Positions 16,616 to 26,050 of a stretch of 64,000 nucleotides of DNA are shown piece after piece (the stretch's first letter is position 1; every line of letters begins with the position of its first letter). The notes under the pieces were generated by a model, which worked only from the letters and a program-made list of their open reading frames with translations, was not told where the DNA came from and made no database searches. Source of the DNA: Methanofastidiosum sp. (lineage in GTDB: Archaea; Methanobacteriota_B; Thermococci; Methanofastidiosales; Methanofastidiosaceae); NCBI GenBank assembly GCA_035362715.1, contig DAOSDU010000004.1:1-64000 (forward strand), read 5' to 3'. A program made the position numbers and the translations under genes.

Positions 16616-17515
16616 ATGAAGGTAATAGAACTAAACAATGTTACAAAAAATTATAATGATAGGGTAGCGGTGAATAATTTTTCTTTTACTGCCGAGAGTG
16701 GTAAGATTTATGGATTTTTAGGGCCAAACGGAGCTGGGAAGACAACTACAATCAGAATGATTATGGGGATAATAGAACCAGATTCGGGAAGCATACAAGT
16801 TTTTGGGGAAAAACTTTCAGAAGAAAGTAAGAAAAAGATTGGTTATATCCCTGAAGAGAGAGGACTTTATAGAAAATACAAGGTATCTGACCTTTTACTT
16901 TATTTTGGAAGACTTAAAGGATTGAGTTTAGAGGAAGCCAGAAAAAATACAGAGATATGGCTTGATAGAGTTGGCCTTAAAGATAGGGCCAATAGCAAGA
17001 TAGAAGAACTTTCTAAGGGAATGCAACAAAACGTTCAGCTTATTGTATCTCTAATTAATAATCCAGACCTTGTTATTCTAGATGAGCCGTTTATGGGGCT
17101 TGACCCAATCAACACAAGGAATATGAAGGAAATCATTTATTCGTTGAAGGAATCGGGGAAAACAATAATTTTTTCTACTCATCAGATGAATGAAGCTGAA
17201 AGACTTTGCGATCATATATTTTTAATCAACAAAGGGGTAAAATTAATTGATGGGTCGCTAGAAGAAATAAAAAAGAAATATTCAAAAAATTTTGTTTCTG
17301 TTGAGTTTAGGAATAAAATAACAAAACTTGAAGATATAGACATTATACAAAATGTTTATTTTGAGGGTAACAAAGCTGAGATAGAATTAAGAAAAGATAC
17401 TAATTATAATGATCTTTTGAAGGTTCTATTGATCAAGGGGGATATAACTAAGTATGAAATATCAGAATCTTCACTTGAGAGCATCTTTGTTGAGGTAGTG
17501 ACAAATGGGATCTAA
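16616..17515 (+). CDS. ABC transporter ATP-binding subunit (NatA type)
   Basis: 299 residues. Walker A GPNGAGKTTT, Q-loop region PEERGLYRKYKV, signature LSKGMQQNV, Walker B LVILDEPFMGLDP and switch His in STHQM are all present. The C-terminal 80 residues form the DUF4162-like extension found in ABC-2 exporters. It overlaps the permease gene by 11 bases, so the complex is a dimeric exporter; NatA-like Na+ or drug efflux is possible but substrate is unknown. Confidence 0.92.
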   Translation: MKVIELNNVTKNYNDRVAVNNFSFTAESGKIYGFLGPNGAGKTTTIRMIMGIIEPDSGSIQVFGEKLSEESKKKIGYIPEERGLYRKYKVSDLLLYFGRLKGLSLEEARKNTEIWLDRVGLKDRANSKIEELSKGMQQNVQLIVSLINNPDLVILDEPFMGLDPINTRNMKEIIYSLKESGKTIIFSTHQMNEAERLCDHIFLINKGVKLIDGSLEEIKKKYSKNFVSVEFRNKITKLEDIDIIQNVYFEGNKAEIELRKDTNYNDLLKVLLIKGDITKYEISESSLESIFVEVVTNGI

Positions 17516-18698
17516 AACAAAAATAGTTGCAGTAACTGAATTTTTGACTAATGTAAAAAGAAAGGAATTTATTATTCTTACCTTTCTTCTTCCTTTAATA
17601 CTAGTAATGTCAATGGTTATCCCAGTATTTTTCATGCAGACGATATCTCACGAGAAGGAAACTCTTGGGGTAGTCGATGAAACAGGTGTTGTTTTGCCAA
17701 TTCTTAAGGAAAGGTATAATGACTATATTATAAAAGACCTATTAAGTGCTGAAGAAGCCAAACAACTTCTTGAGAATAATAATATATCCAGCTATATAGT
17801 AATCCCAAGTGATTTTTTGGAAGTTGGGAAAGTTTCTTACTATTCAAAAGTTCAATTATCTTCATTCTCATCGGCTAATATGAATCTTGAGACTATACTC
17901 TCTGACATAGTTATCGAAGGCCTCCTTGAAGAAAAGGGCATTTCAAAAGAAATCATAGCAAAAATTAAGAATCCGATTGAAATGGAAAGGATTACAGTAA
18001 CTAAGAAAGGTGAAGAAGTTGAAACGCCATTTTCTTTTGTTGGGAATTACCTTCTTCCACTATTTTTGTTCATGTCGATTATGAATGCAGGGGGGTATCT
18101 CCTAAATGGAATAATCGAAGAAAAAGAAAACAAGGTAGTTGAAGTTTTACTTTCCACAATATCGTCTAATGAACTTCTTTCAGGAAAGATTTTGGGCTTA
18201 GGGGGTTTAGGTATATTACAGGTTAGTATTTGGATGAGTGGAATAGTAGTCATTACTTCATTCTTAAAAATTCCCTTAGTTTCTCTCGAGAAAGGCATCT
18301 TAATTATGGTATTCTTCGTTTTGGGATACCTGTTCTATTCGTCAATATTTGCAATAATCGGTTCTATCTCAACTAGTACTAGAGACTCTCAGCAGATATC
18401 TGCATTGGTATCGTTTTTAGTTTTTATACCTCTATTATTGTTTTTTGGAATAGTCCAGAATCCAAATATGGCGTTCATAAGATTACTTGGTATGGCACCT
18501 CCTTTTATTCCAACGATAATGATGATGAGGATTCTGCTTTCTGAGGTTCCAGTGGTTGACATAATCATCTCATTACTCATTCTCTCTATTTCTCTGATAG
18601 TGTCAGTAAAAATTGCATCAAAAATATTCAAAATAGGCATATTGAGATATGGTACAAAGCCCAGTTTTAACGAAGTATTAAGGTGGGTTAGGGGATAG
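17505..18698 (+). CDS. ABC-2 permease (NatB type)
   Basis: 397 residues. One N-terminal membrane helix (about 20-45), an extracytoplasmic domain of about 130 residues, then five or six C-terminal helices starting at LLPLFLFMSIMNAGGYLLNG and the conserved EEKENKVVEVLLSTISSNELLSGKI cytoplasmic coupling segment. This is the NatB/YhaP layout. It pairs with the ATPase upstream; the DUF1638 gene follows after six bases. Confidence 0.88.
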   Translation: MGSKTKIVAVTEFLTNVKRKEFIILTFLLPLILVMSMVIPVFFMQTISHEKETLGVVDETGVVLPILKERYNDYIIKDLLSAEEAKQLLENNNISSYIVIPSDFLEVGKVSYYSKVQLSSFSSANMNLETILSDIVIEGLLEEKGISKEIIAKIKNPIEMERITVTKKGEEVETPFSFVGNYLLPLFLFMSIMNAGGYLLNGIIEEKENKVVEVLLSTISSNELLSGKILGLGGLGILQVSIWMSGIVVITSFLKIPLVSLEKGILIMVFFVLGYLFYSSIFAIIGSISTSTRDSQQISALVSFLVFIPLLLFFGIVQNPNMAFIRLLGMAPPFIPTIMMMRILLSEVPVVDIIISLLILSISLIVSVKIASKIFKIGILRYGTKPSFNEVLRWVRG

Positions 18699-18704
18699 AT
18701 CCTC

Positions 18705-19487
18705 ATGAAAAGAATAGGAATTGTAGTATGCCAGATATTCGAGGATGAATTATTAGAAATACTTGGGAGTTTCCCTGAAATAGACAAAATATTGATTTAT
18801 AATAATGAAGCCTCTAAAGCATTTCAGGATATAGCTACCAAAAATCTCCCTCCTGAAAAATTTAGGATAGTAAGAGAGTTATGTTCTGTGAAATTTTTGA
18901 AGAGAGAAAATGACGTTGAAGTGATTTTGTACCTACTCCCGCTTGCCTTGCATGTAGATCCTCCGTTGATAAAAAAAGAAGTGGCATCAGCGGCAAAAGA
19001 TTTAGAAAAACATGTAGATTACCTCGTAGTGTTTTTTGGACTTTGCGGGAATTCTCTTGGAGATGTTGTAGCTTTAATGAAAGAAAGCAAGGTAGAAGTT
19101 CCAGTTGTTATATTAAAAGATAATGAAGGTGAAATTGTCGATGATTGTGTTTGTGCACTGATCGGATCAAGAAACGGCTACATAGAAACTATAAATGAGG
19201 AACCTGGTACATGGTTTATGACATACGGCTGGGCAAAATATTGGAGAGAGTTATCATGCGAGACTGTGGGGTCCTTTGACATCAATAAAATGAAGCTTGT
19301 ATTTGACAAAACAGGATACAAAAGAACTGTTGCGGTAGATTTAGATTTTGGGGACAAAGAGATTTATTATGAAAGGTGTAAAGAGTTTTCTGAGATTTTC
19401 AATCTCCCAGTTTGTTATAAAAAAGGAGATATAAATATATTAAAGAAAGCTCTTGGAAAGGCTATAAAAGAGGTATTAGATGATTGA
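18705..19487 (+). CDS. DUF1638 family protein
   Basis: 260 residues. Begins MKRIGIVVCQIFEDEL and carries the family hallmarks REL-CS near residue 65, LPLALHV, FFGLCGNSLG, DDCVCALIGS and FMTYGWAKYW. DUF1638 is common in methanogens and anaerobes, often near corrinoid methyltransferase genes, with no proven activity; the invariant Cys (CGN, DDCVC) could bind metal. A frameshifted paralogue lies at 39685-40499. It overlaps the antiporter gene by eight bases. Confidence 0.8.
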   Translation: MKRIGIVVCQIFEDELLEILGSFPEIDKILIYNNEASKAFQDIATKNLPPEKFRIVRELCSVKFLKRENDVEVILYLLPLALHVDPPLIKKEVASAAKDLEKHVDYLVVFFGLCGNSLGDVVALMKESKVEVPVVILKDNEGEIVDDCVCALIGSRNGYIETINEEPGTWFMTYGWAKYWRELSCETVGSFDINKMKLVFDKTGYKRTVAVDLDFGDKEIYYERCKEFSEIFNLPVCYKKGDINILKKALGKAIKEVLDD

Positions 19488-20691
19488 CCTTACCAATATT
19501 TTGTTGATATTTTTATTTGCAAAGATATTTGGAGATATAGCAGAGAGGAAAAATATTTCTAGTATTGTAGGTCATGTCATTTGTGGTATAGCATTTGGGC
19601 CATTTTTATTGGGGATAATTTATCCAGGCAAAGAAATAGAAGTTCTTGCCGATATCGGGCTTTTAGTGATAATGCTTTATGCTGGGCTTACAAGTGAATA
19701 TAAGGAACTATTAAAGGCCAAGTATACAGCAATTATTATTGGGATATTCGGCGTCATTACATCTTTTGTTCTATGCTTTTCAGTACCTTGGTTTTTAGGA
19801 TTTGGATTAATTCCTTCCTTATTTGTTGGAATAATTCTAACAAACACTGCTGTTGAAATTATAGGGGGGATGGTAGCAAATGAAAGCAATCAGAATGTAT
19901 CCCATATCCTCCTTGGAGCCTCTTTTTTTGATGATATAATTGCCATATATCTAGTTGGATTGTTGTCAACAATTACGCTTAATCAATCAACGTTTAATCT
20001 AGTAGATATAGGAAACGTAACCCTAAAAATTGTCATCTTTTTTGTAATTACTATTCTGATAAGTGAATTTTTGATATCTTCAAAAGGTCGAAGGATTGTG
20101 AAATATTTAGTTGAAGGCGACCAACACCAGTCCATTATGATTGTATTCATTTTCACGCTAGTTTTCGCTCTTTTCGCTTCTTTTATAGGGCTCCATGAAG
20201 TCATTGGTTCATTCCTTGCCGGCCTTGTGCTAAGCAGAATAAAGGAAAAAGAAGACCCAATGTTATCTTTTAGGATTAGATTTAATGAGGTAACTAGTGA
20301 GATGAATACATTAATGAGATTTTTATTTATGCCACTATTTTTTGTGTATATCGGGCTTTTGTTTAATCGAGAAAATACTCAGATAAATATTCCACTCATA
20401 ATTTTATTATTCTTAGGCGCAATGGGAGGAAAGATAATAGGATGCGGTTTAGCCAGTAAACTTTGCAAGATAGACAACAGAAATTCACTTCTCGTTGGAG
20501 TGGGAATGTGTGGTCGAGGATCTCTAGAGCTTGCAATTGTAAGGTATGGATTCTCTAACGGCGTTATATCAAGTGACTTATACTCATCAATAGTAATAGT
20601 TACGTTGCTTTCTATAATAATTACACCAATCTTATTTGGTAGATTAATAAAGGAATCAGATGTGGATTTCTATGATGTCTCCGTCCCGTAA
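19480..20691 (+). CDS. monovalent cation:proton antiporter (CPA family)
   Basis: 403 residues, about 12 membrane helices, with the DIGLLVIMLYAGL core of Na+/H+ exchangers (CPA2/Kef-like), NTAVEII and the ASFFDDIIAIYLV Asp-Asp ion site, then HEVIGSFLAGLVL. No TrkA domain is attached. It exchanges Na+ or K+ for protons across the membrane. The 3' end overlaps the convergent GTPase gene by 36 bases. Confidence 0.88.
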   Translation: MIDLTNILLIFLFAKIFGDIAERKNISSIVGHVICGIAFGPFLLGIIYPGKEIEVLADIGLLVIMLYAGLTSEYKELLKAKYTAIIIGIFGVITSFVLCFSVPWFLGFGLIPSLFVGIILTNTAVEIIGGMVANESNQNVSHILLGASFFDDIIAIYLVGLLSTITLNQSTFNLVDIGNVTLKIVIFFVITILISEFLISSKGRRIVKYLVEGDQHQSIMIVFIFTLVFALFASFIGLHEVIGSFLAGLVLSRIKEKEDPMLSFRIRFNEVTSEMNTLMRFLFMPLFFVYIGLLFNRENTQINIPLIILLFLGAMGGKIIGCGLASKLCKIDNRNSLLVGVGMCGRGSLELAIVRYGFSNGVISSDLYSSIVIVTLLSIIITPILFGRLIKESDVDFYDVSVP

Positions 20692-21822
20692 TACATGCTC
20701 TGGCCCTACCCTCTGACCGTCAAATTTTGCTGAATCTCCCCAAACCCTGGCAAACTTGAAGTTTTTGTAGAGATTCTTATGAACTTTTTTGGCTGCATCG
20801 AGGGCCGTGGAGTCTATTTTCATTGGCATGGCCTCGTTGTCAATTTCTCTACCTGGAGAACGTGTGTATACCCTAATAATTCCTAAAATAGAAAATATTT
20901 CAAAGGGCAAGATATCAAGGTTAACATTGTTAATTGCAGAAACTGGGATAACTTTGAAATTAGTTACATGTATCTTGAGTCTTTCCAGGCCTTCTTTACT
21001 CCCAGGCAAATCACCCTTAGTTCCAATTATAATAGCTTTTTTATATTCTAAAGAGCTATCCAAGACTTCAAATATATCAGTTAAAGTGACAGGCTCTTTT
21101 ATAGTTATTATGGCATTGTGAACTCTTTCTTCTTGAAGGATTTTTTTAACGTCTTGGGAATTGCATTCAACTAAAAAATTCTCACCAATTATTTCAATGC
21201 CCCCAGTTGGGATTTTTTGGATTTCTATGTTGGGAACTTTTTTATTAATCCTCAAGCCTTTAGCCTCAAGTTCTTTTAATATTAGTTCAAGGTCTTTTAC
21301 AGGATCAACTGACAAATCAACTAGAATTACTATTGCATCGACGGCTCTTATTGCACTAATCAATGGGCCGCCCATACCCTTACCAAGAGAAACTCCTTCA
21401 ATTAAACCAGGCATGTCAACAAGCTGTATCTGTATACCTTTGTATTGAAGCATTGCGGGTGTCGGCTTAACTGTAGTGAAAGCGTAATGCCCAATATCAA
21501 CATCTTTTCCTGTAAGTTTGTTTAAAATTGTTGATTTCCCTGAATTTGGAAGTCCTGCTAAAGCAACTTGAGCTGCACCTTCTTTCCTAACAAAAAAACT
21601 AGCCCCTCCAGAACCGCCCTTCTTAAGTTCCTTTTCCTTTTCGACTTCCTTTTTTAGTTTTGATAAATTTCTTTTTATCTGAAGCTGCATCTTTTCTGTA
21701 CCCTTGTGTTTGGGAATAGTACTAAGCATAAGTTCGAGAGCAACTAGTCTTTCTTTGGGAGATTTAGCAGATTTATATGCGTCTTCTGCCTTTAGGTATT
21801 CAGGGGTAACATTTGCGGGCAT
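20656..21822 (-). CDS. DRG-family GTP-binding protein with TGS domain
   Basis: 388 residues. Helical N-terminus (1-80), then a G domain with G1 GLPNSGKST, the TTVKPTP switch, G3 VDMPGLIEG and G4 as TKGD in place of NKxD, then a C-terminal TGS domain ending GDIIEIHI. This is the OBG/DRG plan; archaeal DRG binds RNA or ribosomes. The G4 Asn-to-Thr change may alter guanine binding. It lies ahead of IleRS on the same strand but 126 bases apart. Confidence 0.88.
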   Translation of the reverse strand: MPANVTPEYLKAEDAYKSAKSPKERLVALELMLSTIPKHKGTEKMQLQIKRNLSKLKKEVEKEKELKKGGSGGASFFVRKEGAAQVALAGLPNSGKSTILNKLTGKDVDIGHYAFTTVKPTPAMLQYKGIQIQLVDMPGLIEGVSLGKGMGGPLISAIRAVDAIVILVDLSVDPVKDLELILKELEAKGLRINKKVPNIEIQKIPTGGIEIIGENFLVECNSQDVKKILQEERVHNAIITIKEPVTLTDIFEVLDSSLEYKKAIIIGTKGDLPGSKEGLERLKIHVTNFKVIPVSAINNVNLDILPFEIFSILGIIRVYTRSPGREIDNEAMPMKIDSTALDAAKKVHKNLYKNFKFARVWGDSAKFDGQRVGPEHVLRDGDIIEIHI

Positions 21823-21948
21823 GATATCAAACCAGTGTATTCATATTGATATAAAAAACTTAGTTATACCCCTTTAAAAAAATTGAGATTATAAGATATA
21901 GTGTAGCTTAGAAATAGAGAAGAAGTAAAACATTCAAACATACCTATG

Positions 21949-24900
21949 TTAATTCAGTTTTTTGATTCCAATCAGGAATTTATCGCCGTCTATTTCCCAT
22001 TCTTTATCAATATAGTTATTATCTTTGGAAAAAAGTAAGATTTTGCTTCTTGTTTCTCTCTTAATGTAGTCTTCATGATTCTTTAAGTCCGATTCAAAGC
22101 TAGATTCAACGTAAGAGTTGATGTATTCCTCTACATTTAGATTTGCCTGTTTTCTCATTTCCTGTATTCTTCGTATAACTTCTCTTGCTATGGCCTCAGA
22201 CTTCAGTTCTTCTGTAATTACTGTGTAAAGGTAGACTCTTCCATTCTCAAACTCGCTTAATTCGTACCCTTGAGGTATAAGATAATTAAAGTTAACATCT
22301 TCAGGAGATATTTCAAATCCATCGACATTGAAGAAGCCGTCCTTTTCAAATCCAGATTTTATAAGACAAGGATTATGAGTCTTTAGTAGCTCAACAACTT
22401 TTTTTGCATCTCCCTTAAATTTAGGGCCAATTGATTTATGATTTGGAAGTATCTCAAGCTCCTGTATTACTTCACCAATTACTATCTCTTTAACATTAAT
22501 CTGTTTCTTCATTATGCCAGATAAGGATTGAACAGCTCTTTTCACATTCTCATCTTGAGTTTCAACTATGGCCTTCGAAATCGGCCATCTTAGTTTAATG
22601 CCAGCTTTTTGTCTGGCGTGAAGAGTACCCTCAATTATGTTTCTAAGTATGGACATGTTTGATTCCAACTCGGAATCAATTAATGAAGAGTCATGTACGT
22701 CCCAGTCTGAAAGATGGATTGAGGATTCCCCGACAAAGTTTTTGTATATGGCTTCAGAAATAAAAGGGGATACAGGTGCTAATAGCTTTGATAATCTCTT
22801 GAATACATAAAATGAAGTAACGTAAGCACTTATCTTTTCCTTGTCGTCACCCTCAAGCCACATTCTTTCTCTTACAAGACGGATATACCATCTTGAAAGG
22901 TCTTCTAAGATGAATTCCTTTATTTTTCTAGGTATATAATGTAAATCAAGTGTATCAAAGTTATCTTCAACTTCTTTTGTAAGAGTATTAATTCTTGAGA
23001 GTATCCACCTATCCTCGTCTTTTAGGTATTTTTTTACATCTTTTAGGGGTGTATTGACATCAAATTTATCAAGAGACATGTAAAGGGTAACAAACTTATA
23101 GGCATTCCATAATATGTTAAAGGTTCTGTAAATACTTTCAACATTCTCCCAGTTAAACTTTAATTTATCCCAAGGTGCAATCTCCCATAGTAAGTAGAAT
23201 CTTGTGACATCTGCACCATATTTTGCTATGACATCCTTTGGATCAACTACATTTCCAAGTGATTTTGACATCTTCTGCCCAAATTGATCCAAGACGAAAT
23301 CATTCATCAAAACTTGATTGTATGGTGCCCTGTCAAAAACTATGAAGCTTTCAAGCATTAATGTATAAAACCAACCTCGGGTCTGATCAAGCCCCTCTGT
23401 TATGAAGTCCATTGGAAAAAGTTCATTGAATTTCTCAGTGTTTTGAGGGTATCCTAGAGAACTCCATGTTGAAGCTCCTGAATCAAACCAGACATCCGCT
23501 ATATCAGGAACACGCTTCATCTTTTCAGAACATTTAGGGCAGTTTAGAGAAACTTCATCGATATATGGTTTATGCAGGTCCTCTGGAACCTTTCCCCCTA
23601 AAGATTTTATCTCATCAATAGAAGAAACAACAGTAATGTTTCCACATGTGCATTCCCATATAGGTAAAGGTATGCCCCAGAACCTCTGTCTTGAAATACA
23701 CCAATCCCTTGCACCTTCAATCCAATTGTGAAACCTCTTTTCACCTGCCCAATCGGGTACCCATTTTACTTTCTTATTTTCTATTAATATCTGATCTTTG
23801 ATAGCCTCTACCTTTACGAACCACTGGTCAGAAGCCCTATATAACAAAGGAGATTTACATCTCCAACAGTGAGCGTATCTGTGGAAGATAGAATCTCTAA
23901 AGACAAGGAAGCCTTTGTCTTCAATATCATCAATGATTAAATCATTGGCTTCTTTGATATAGATGCCCTTATACTTTCCAGCTTCTTCTGTGAAGTTTCC
24001 GGTCTCGTTTACAGGTGAAAATATTGGAAGCTTAAATTCTACCCCGGCACTGTAGTCATCAGGCCCGTGCCCTGGAGCTGTGTGTACACAACCTGTACCA
24101 TCCTCCAATGTTACATAATTTGTAAGAATAATTGTATGTGCATTTGGCTCTTTGAACTGTTTGTGTACGGGTACATCATCATCAAATATATGCCTATATT
24201 TAAGGCCTAATAGAGCCTCTCCTTTCAAAGTTTCAATAATTTGATAATCATCAATTTCAAACAAGGTCATTAGTTTATCCAAAAGCTCCTTTGCAACTAT
24301 CCATACTTCATTTCCTGCTTTTACCCTAACGTAATCATACTTTGGATTTACTGCAACAGCTACATTTGCTGGAATAGTCCATGGAGTTGTTGTCCATATA
24401 ATAATATATTCATCTTTTCTGTCAACTAAGGGGAATTTAACATAAATTGAGTCATCTTCTACATCTTTGTACTCATCAGTTGACTCATAGCCGGAGAGTG
24501 GCGTTTCACATCTCGGACACCAGGCAACTGTGGCCTTGCCTTTATACAAAAGATTTTTTTCCCAAGCTTTCTTAAAGAAATACCAAGAGGCCTCTATGTA
24601 TGAATTAGATAATGTCATGTAAGGATTTTCAAAATCACCTATCATTCCAAATCTCTTGTAAAAATCAATCCATATTTTAAGGAATGATAAGCCCCTTTCT
24701 TTACATGATTTTATGAAAATTTCTGTTCCTATTTTTTCAATATCACTCTTTGTTTTGGTGCCTAATAACTCCTCAATTTTTACCTCAATAGGAAGCCCAT
24801 GCATATCAAATCCTGGTTGATGCCATACATTGTACCCATTCATTGATTTATATTTTAAGACGGGATCTCTCAAAGCCCTTGTCCTAGCATGACCTATATG

Positions 24901-25062
24901 TGGCATTCCGTTCATGTAGGGTGGCCCATCTAGAAAGAAATATTTAGGGCCATTTGATCTTAACTGCTTTAATTTGGCATAGATATCTATGTCATTCCAG
25001 TCCTCTAGTATTTTTGTTTCTAAAGAAACAGGATTGTAGTCTTCGGGCACCTCGGAAACCAT
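21949..25062 (-). CDS. ileS: isoleucyl-tRNA synthetase
   Basis: 1037 residues, the archaeal/eukaryotic length. Class I signatures: PHIGHA after FLDGPPYMNG, and KMSKSLGN. The editing domain is present (GTGCVHTAPGHGPDDY), as are two zinc Cys sets (WCPRCETP, CWRCKSP) and the anticodon-binding C-terminus. PriS is the next gene upstream in the same direction with a 41-base gap. Confidence 0.97.
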   Translation of the reverse strand: MVSEVPEDYNPVSLETKILEDWNDIDIYAKLKQLRSNGPKYFFLDGPPYMNGMPHIGHARTRALRDPVLKYKSMNGYNVWHQPGFDMHGLPIEVKIEELLGTKTKSDIEKIGTEIFIKSCKERGLSFLKIWIDFYKRFGMIGDFENPYMTLSNSYIEASWYFFKKAWEKNLLYKGKATVAWCPRCETPLSGYESTDEYKDVEDDSIYVKFPLVDRKDEYIIIWTTTPWTIPANVAVAVNPKYDYVRVKAGNEVWIVAKELLDKLMTLFEIDDYQIIETLKGEALLGLKYRHIFDDDVPVHKQFKEPNAHTIILTNYVTLEDGTGCVHTAPGHGPDDYSAGVEFKLPIFSPVNETGNFTEEAGKYKGIYIKEANDLIIDDIEDKGFLVFRDSIFHRYAHCWRCKSPLLYRASDQWFVKVEAIKDQILIENKKVKWVPDWAGEKRFHNWIEGARDWCISRQRFWGIPLPIWECTCGNITVVSSIDEIKSLGGKVPEDLHKPYIDEVSLNCPKCSEKMKRVPDIADVWFDSGASTWSSLGYPQNTEKFNELFPMDFITEGLDQTRGWFYTLMLESFIVFDRAPYNQVLMNDFVLDQFGQKMSKSLGNVVDPKDVIAKYGADVTRFYLLWEIAPWDKLKFNWENVESIYRTFNILWNAYKFVTLYMSLDKFDVNTPLKDVKKYLKDEDRWILSRINTLTKEVEDNFDTLDLHYIPRKIKEFILEDLSRWYIRLVRERMWLEGDDKEKISAYVTSFYVFKRLSKLLAPVSPFISEAIYKNFVGESSIHLSDWDVHDSSLIDSELESNMSILRNIIEGTLHARQKAGIKLRWPISKAIVETQDENVKRAVQSLSGIMKKQINVKEIVIGEVIQELEILPNHKSIGPKFKGDAKKVVELLKTHNPCLIKSGFEKDGFFNVDGFEISPEDVNFNYLIPQGYELSEFENGRVYLYTVITEELKSEAIAREVIRRIQEMRKQANLNVEEYINSYVESSFESDLKNHEDYIKRETRSKILLFSKDNNYIDKEWEIDGDKFLIGIKKLN

Positions 25063-25103
25063 GAAGTCAATAACTATAAATGTTTTAAAGGCTTTTGGTA
25101 AAT

Positions 25104-26042
25104 CTAATCTTTTCTCTCTAAAACGAACTTTGGAACAGCTTGTTTTAATGGATCAAAATTTTCAATATCCTTTATTTCGACACATTTCATAGAAACTTTA
25201 GAGTGAAGCGTGGAAGGCAGCCTCAATATTCTTTTTACATCGACAGTAACCTTCCCGTCGACTAAAGATGCATTTATTCGCTCTATATGGCCCAAAAATT
25301 CATTTTTTGTCTTATCCCCTATACCTTTAATATCTAGAAAATCGGCATGGTAAGTATTTAGCTTCGATAAAATTGATTCTTTTTCTACGAGAAGAGTATC
25401 AACAATATTTTTACTAAAAGGGAGATCTTTTTCCTTCATTTTATTAAAAGTCAAGGTAAACATTTTTCTGTAAACAGCAGGATATCCATGAGATAAAAAA
25501 AGGTCTTTTGGTCTCTTAGAGCCTGTGACATATTCAAGTATTTCTGATCTTCTCTCTAGTGGAAGTACCTCTTTATCTACTACCCTCAAGTGGTACCCCC
25601 TGCCAGAATATACAAGGACTAATTGTTTTATGCCCAAATCTCCAATCATTGTGTCTCTTATTTTTAAAACAATTTCTTTAGCTTCAGACAAACATTTTTC
25701 ACAAACGTGCCCTTCTTTACAGTCACAACTTTTGACTGTTAAGTCTTTGGCATCTATATCAAAAACTAGTTCGGCGCCCTTCCAGTCTTCTCTGTTTTTA
25801 GGTTTTGAATAATATGAAACGCTTGTGCAGACGGCATATGGAAAATTCTTAATTAAAAAATCTGAAAACAGACTAACATTTTCAAAGCCTTTGTATCTAT
25901 CATTATATCCATTACCGTCGTGGTCGAAAGCAAATTCCCTTTCAGTTATCCGCTCGACTATAAAATCGGGAACATCTTTTTCTTTCCATTCTTCATGGTA
26001 GTATATCTTCCTCTCCCTCAGAGAGGCTTCTTTAAAATCCAT
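25104..26042 (-). CDS. priS: DNA primase small (catalytic) subunit
   Basis: 312 residues. Makes RNA/DNA primers with PriL. The catalytic Asp pair is in LVFDIDAKD and the conserved SGRGYHLRV His motif is present; a zinc site CDCKEGHVCEKC lies between them. Length is usual for archaeal PriS. PriL is not in the window. The gene sits eight bases after the GluRS stop, giving a translation/replication operon GluRS-PriS-IleRS. Confidence 0.93.
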   Translation of the reverse strand: MDFKEASLRERKIYYHEEWKEKDVPDFIVERITEREFAFDHDGNGYNDRYKGFENVSLFSDFLIKNFPYAVCTSVSYYSKPKNREDWKGAELVFDIDAKDLTVKSCDCKEGHVCEKCLSEAKEIVLKIRDTMIGDLGIKQLVLVYSGRGYHLRVVDKEVLPLERRSEILEYVTGSKRPKDLFLSHGYPAVYRKMFTLTFNKMKEKDLPFSKNIVDTLLVEKESILSKLNTYHADFLDIKGIGDKTKNEFLGHIERINASLVDGKVTVDVKRILRLPSTLHSKVSMKCVEIKDIENFDPLKQAVPKFVLERKD

Positions 26043-26050
26043 AACTCACC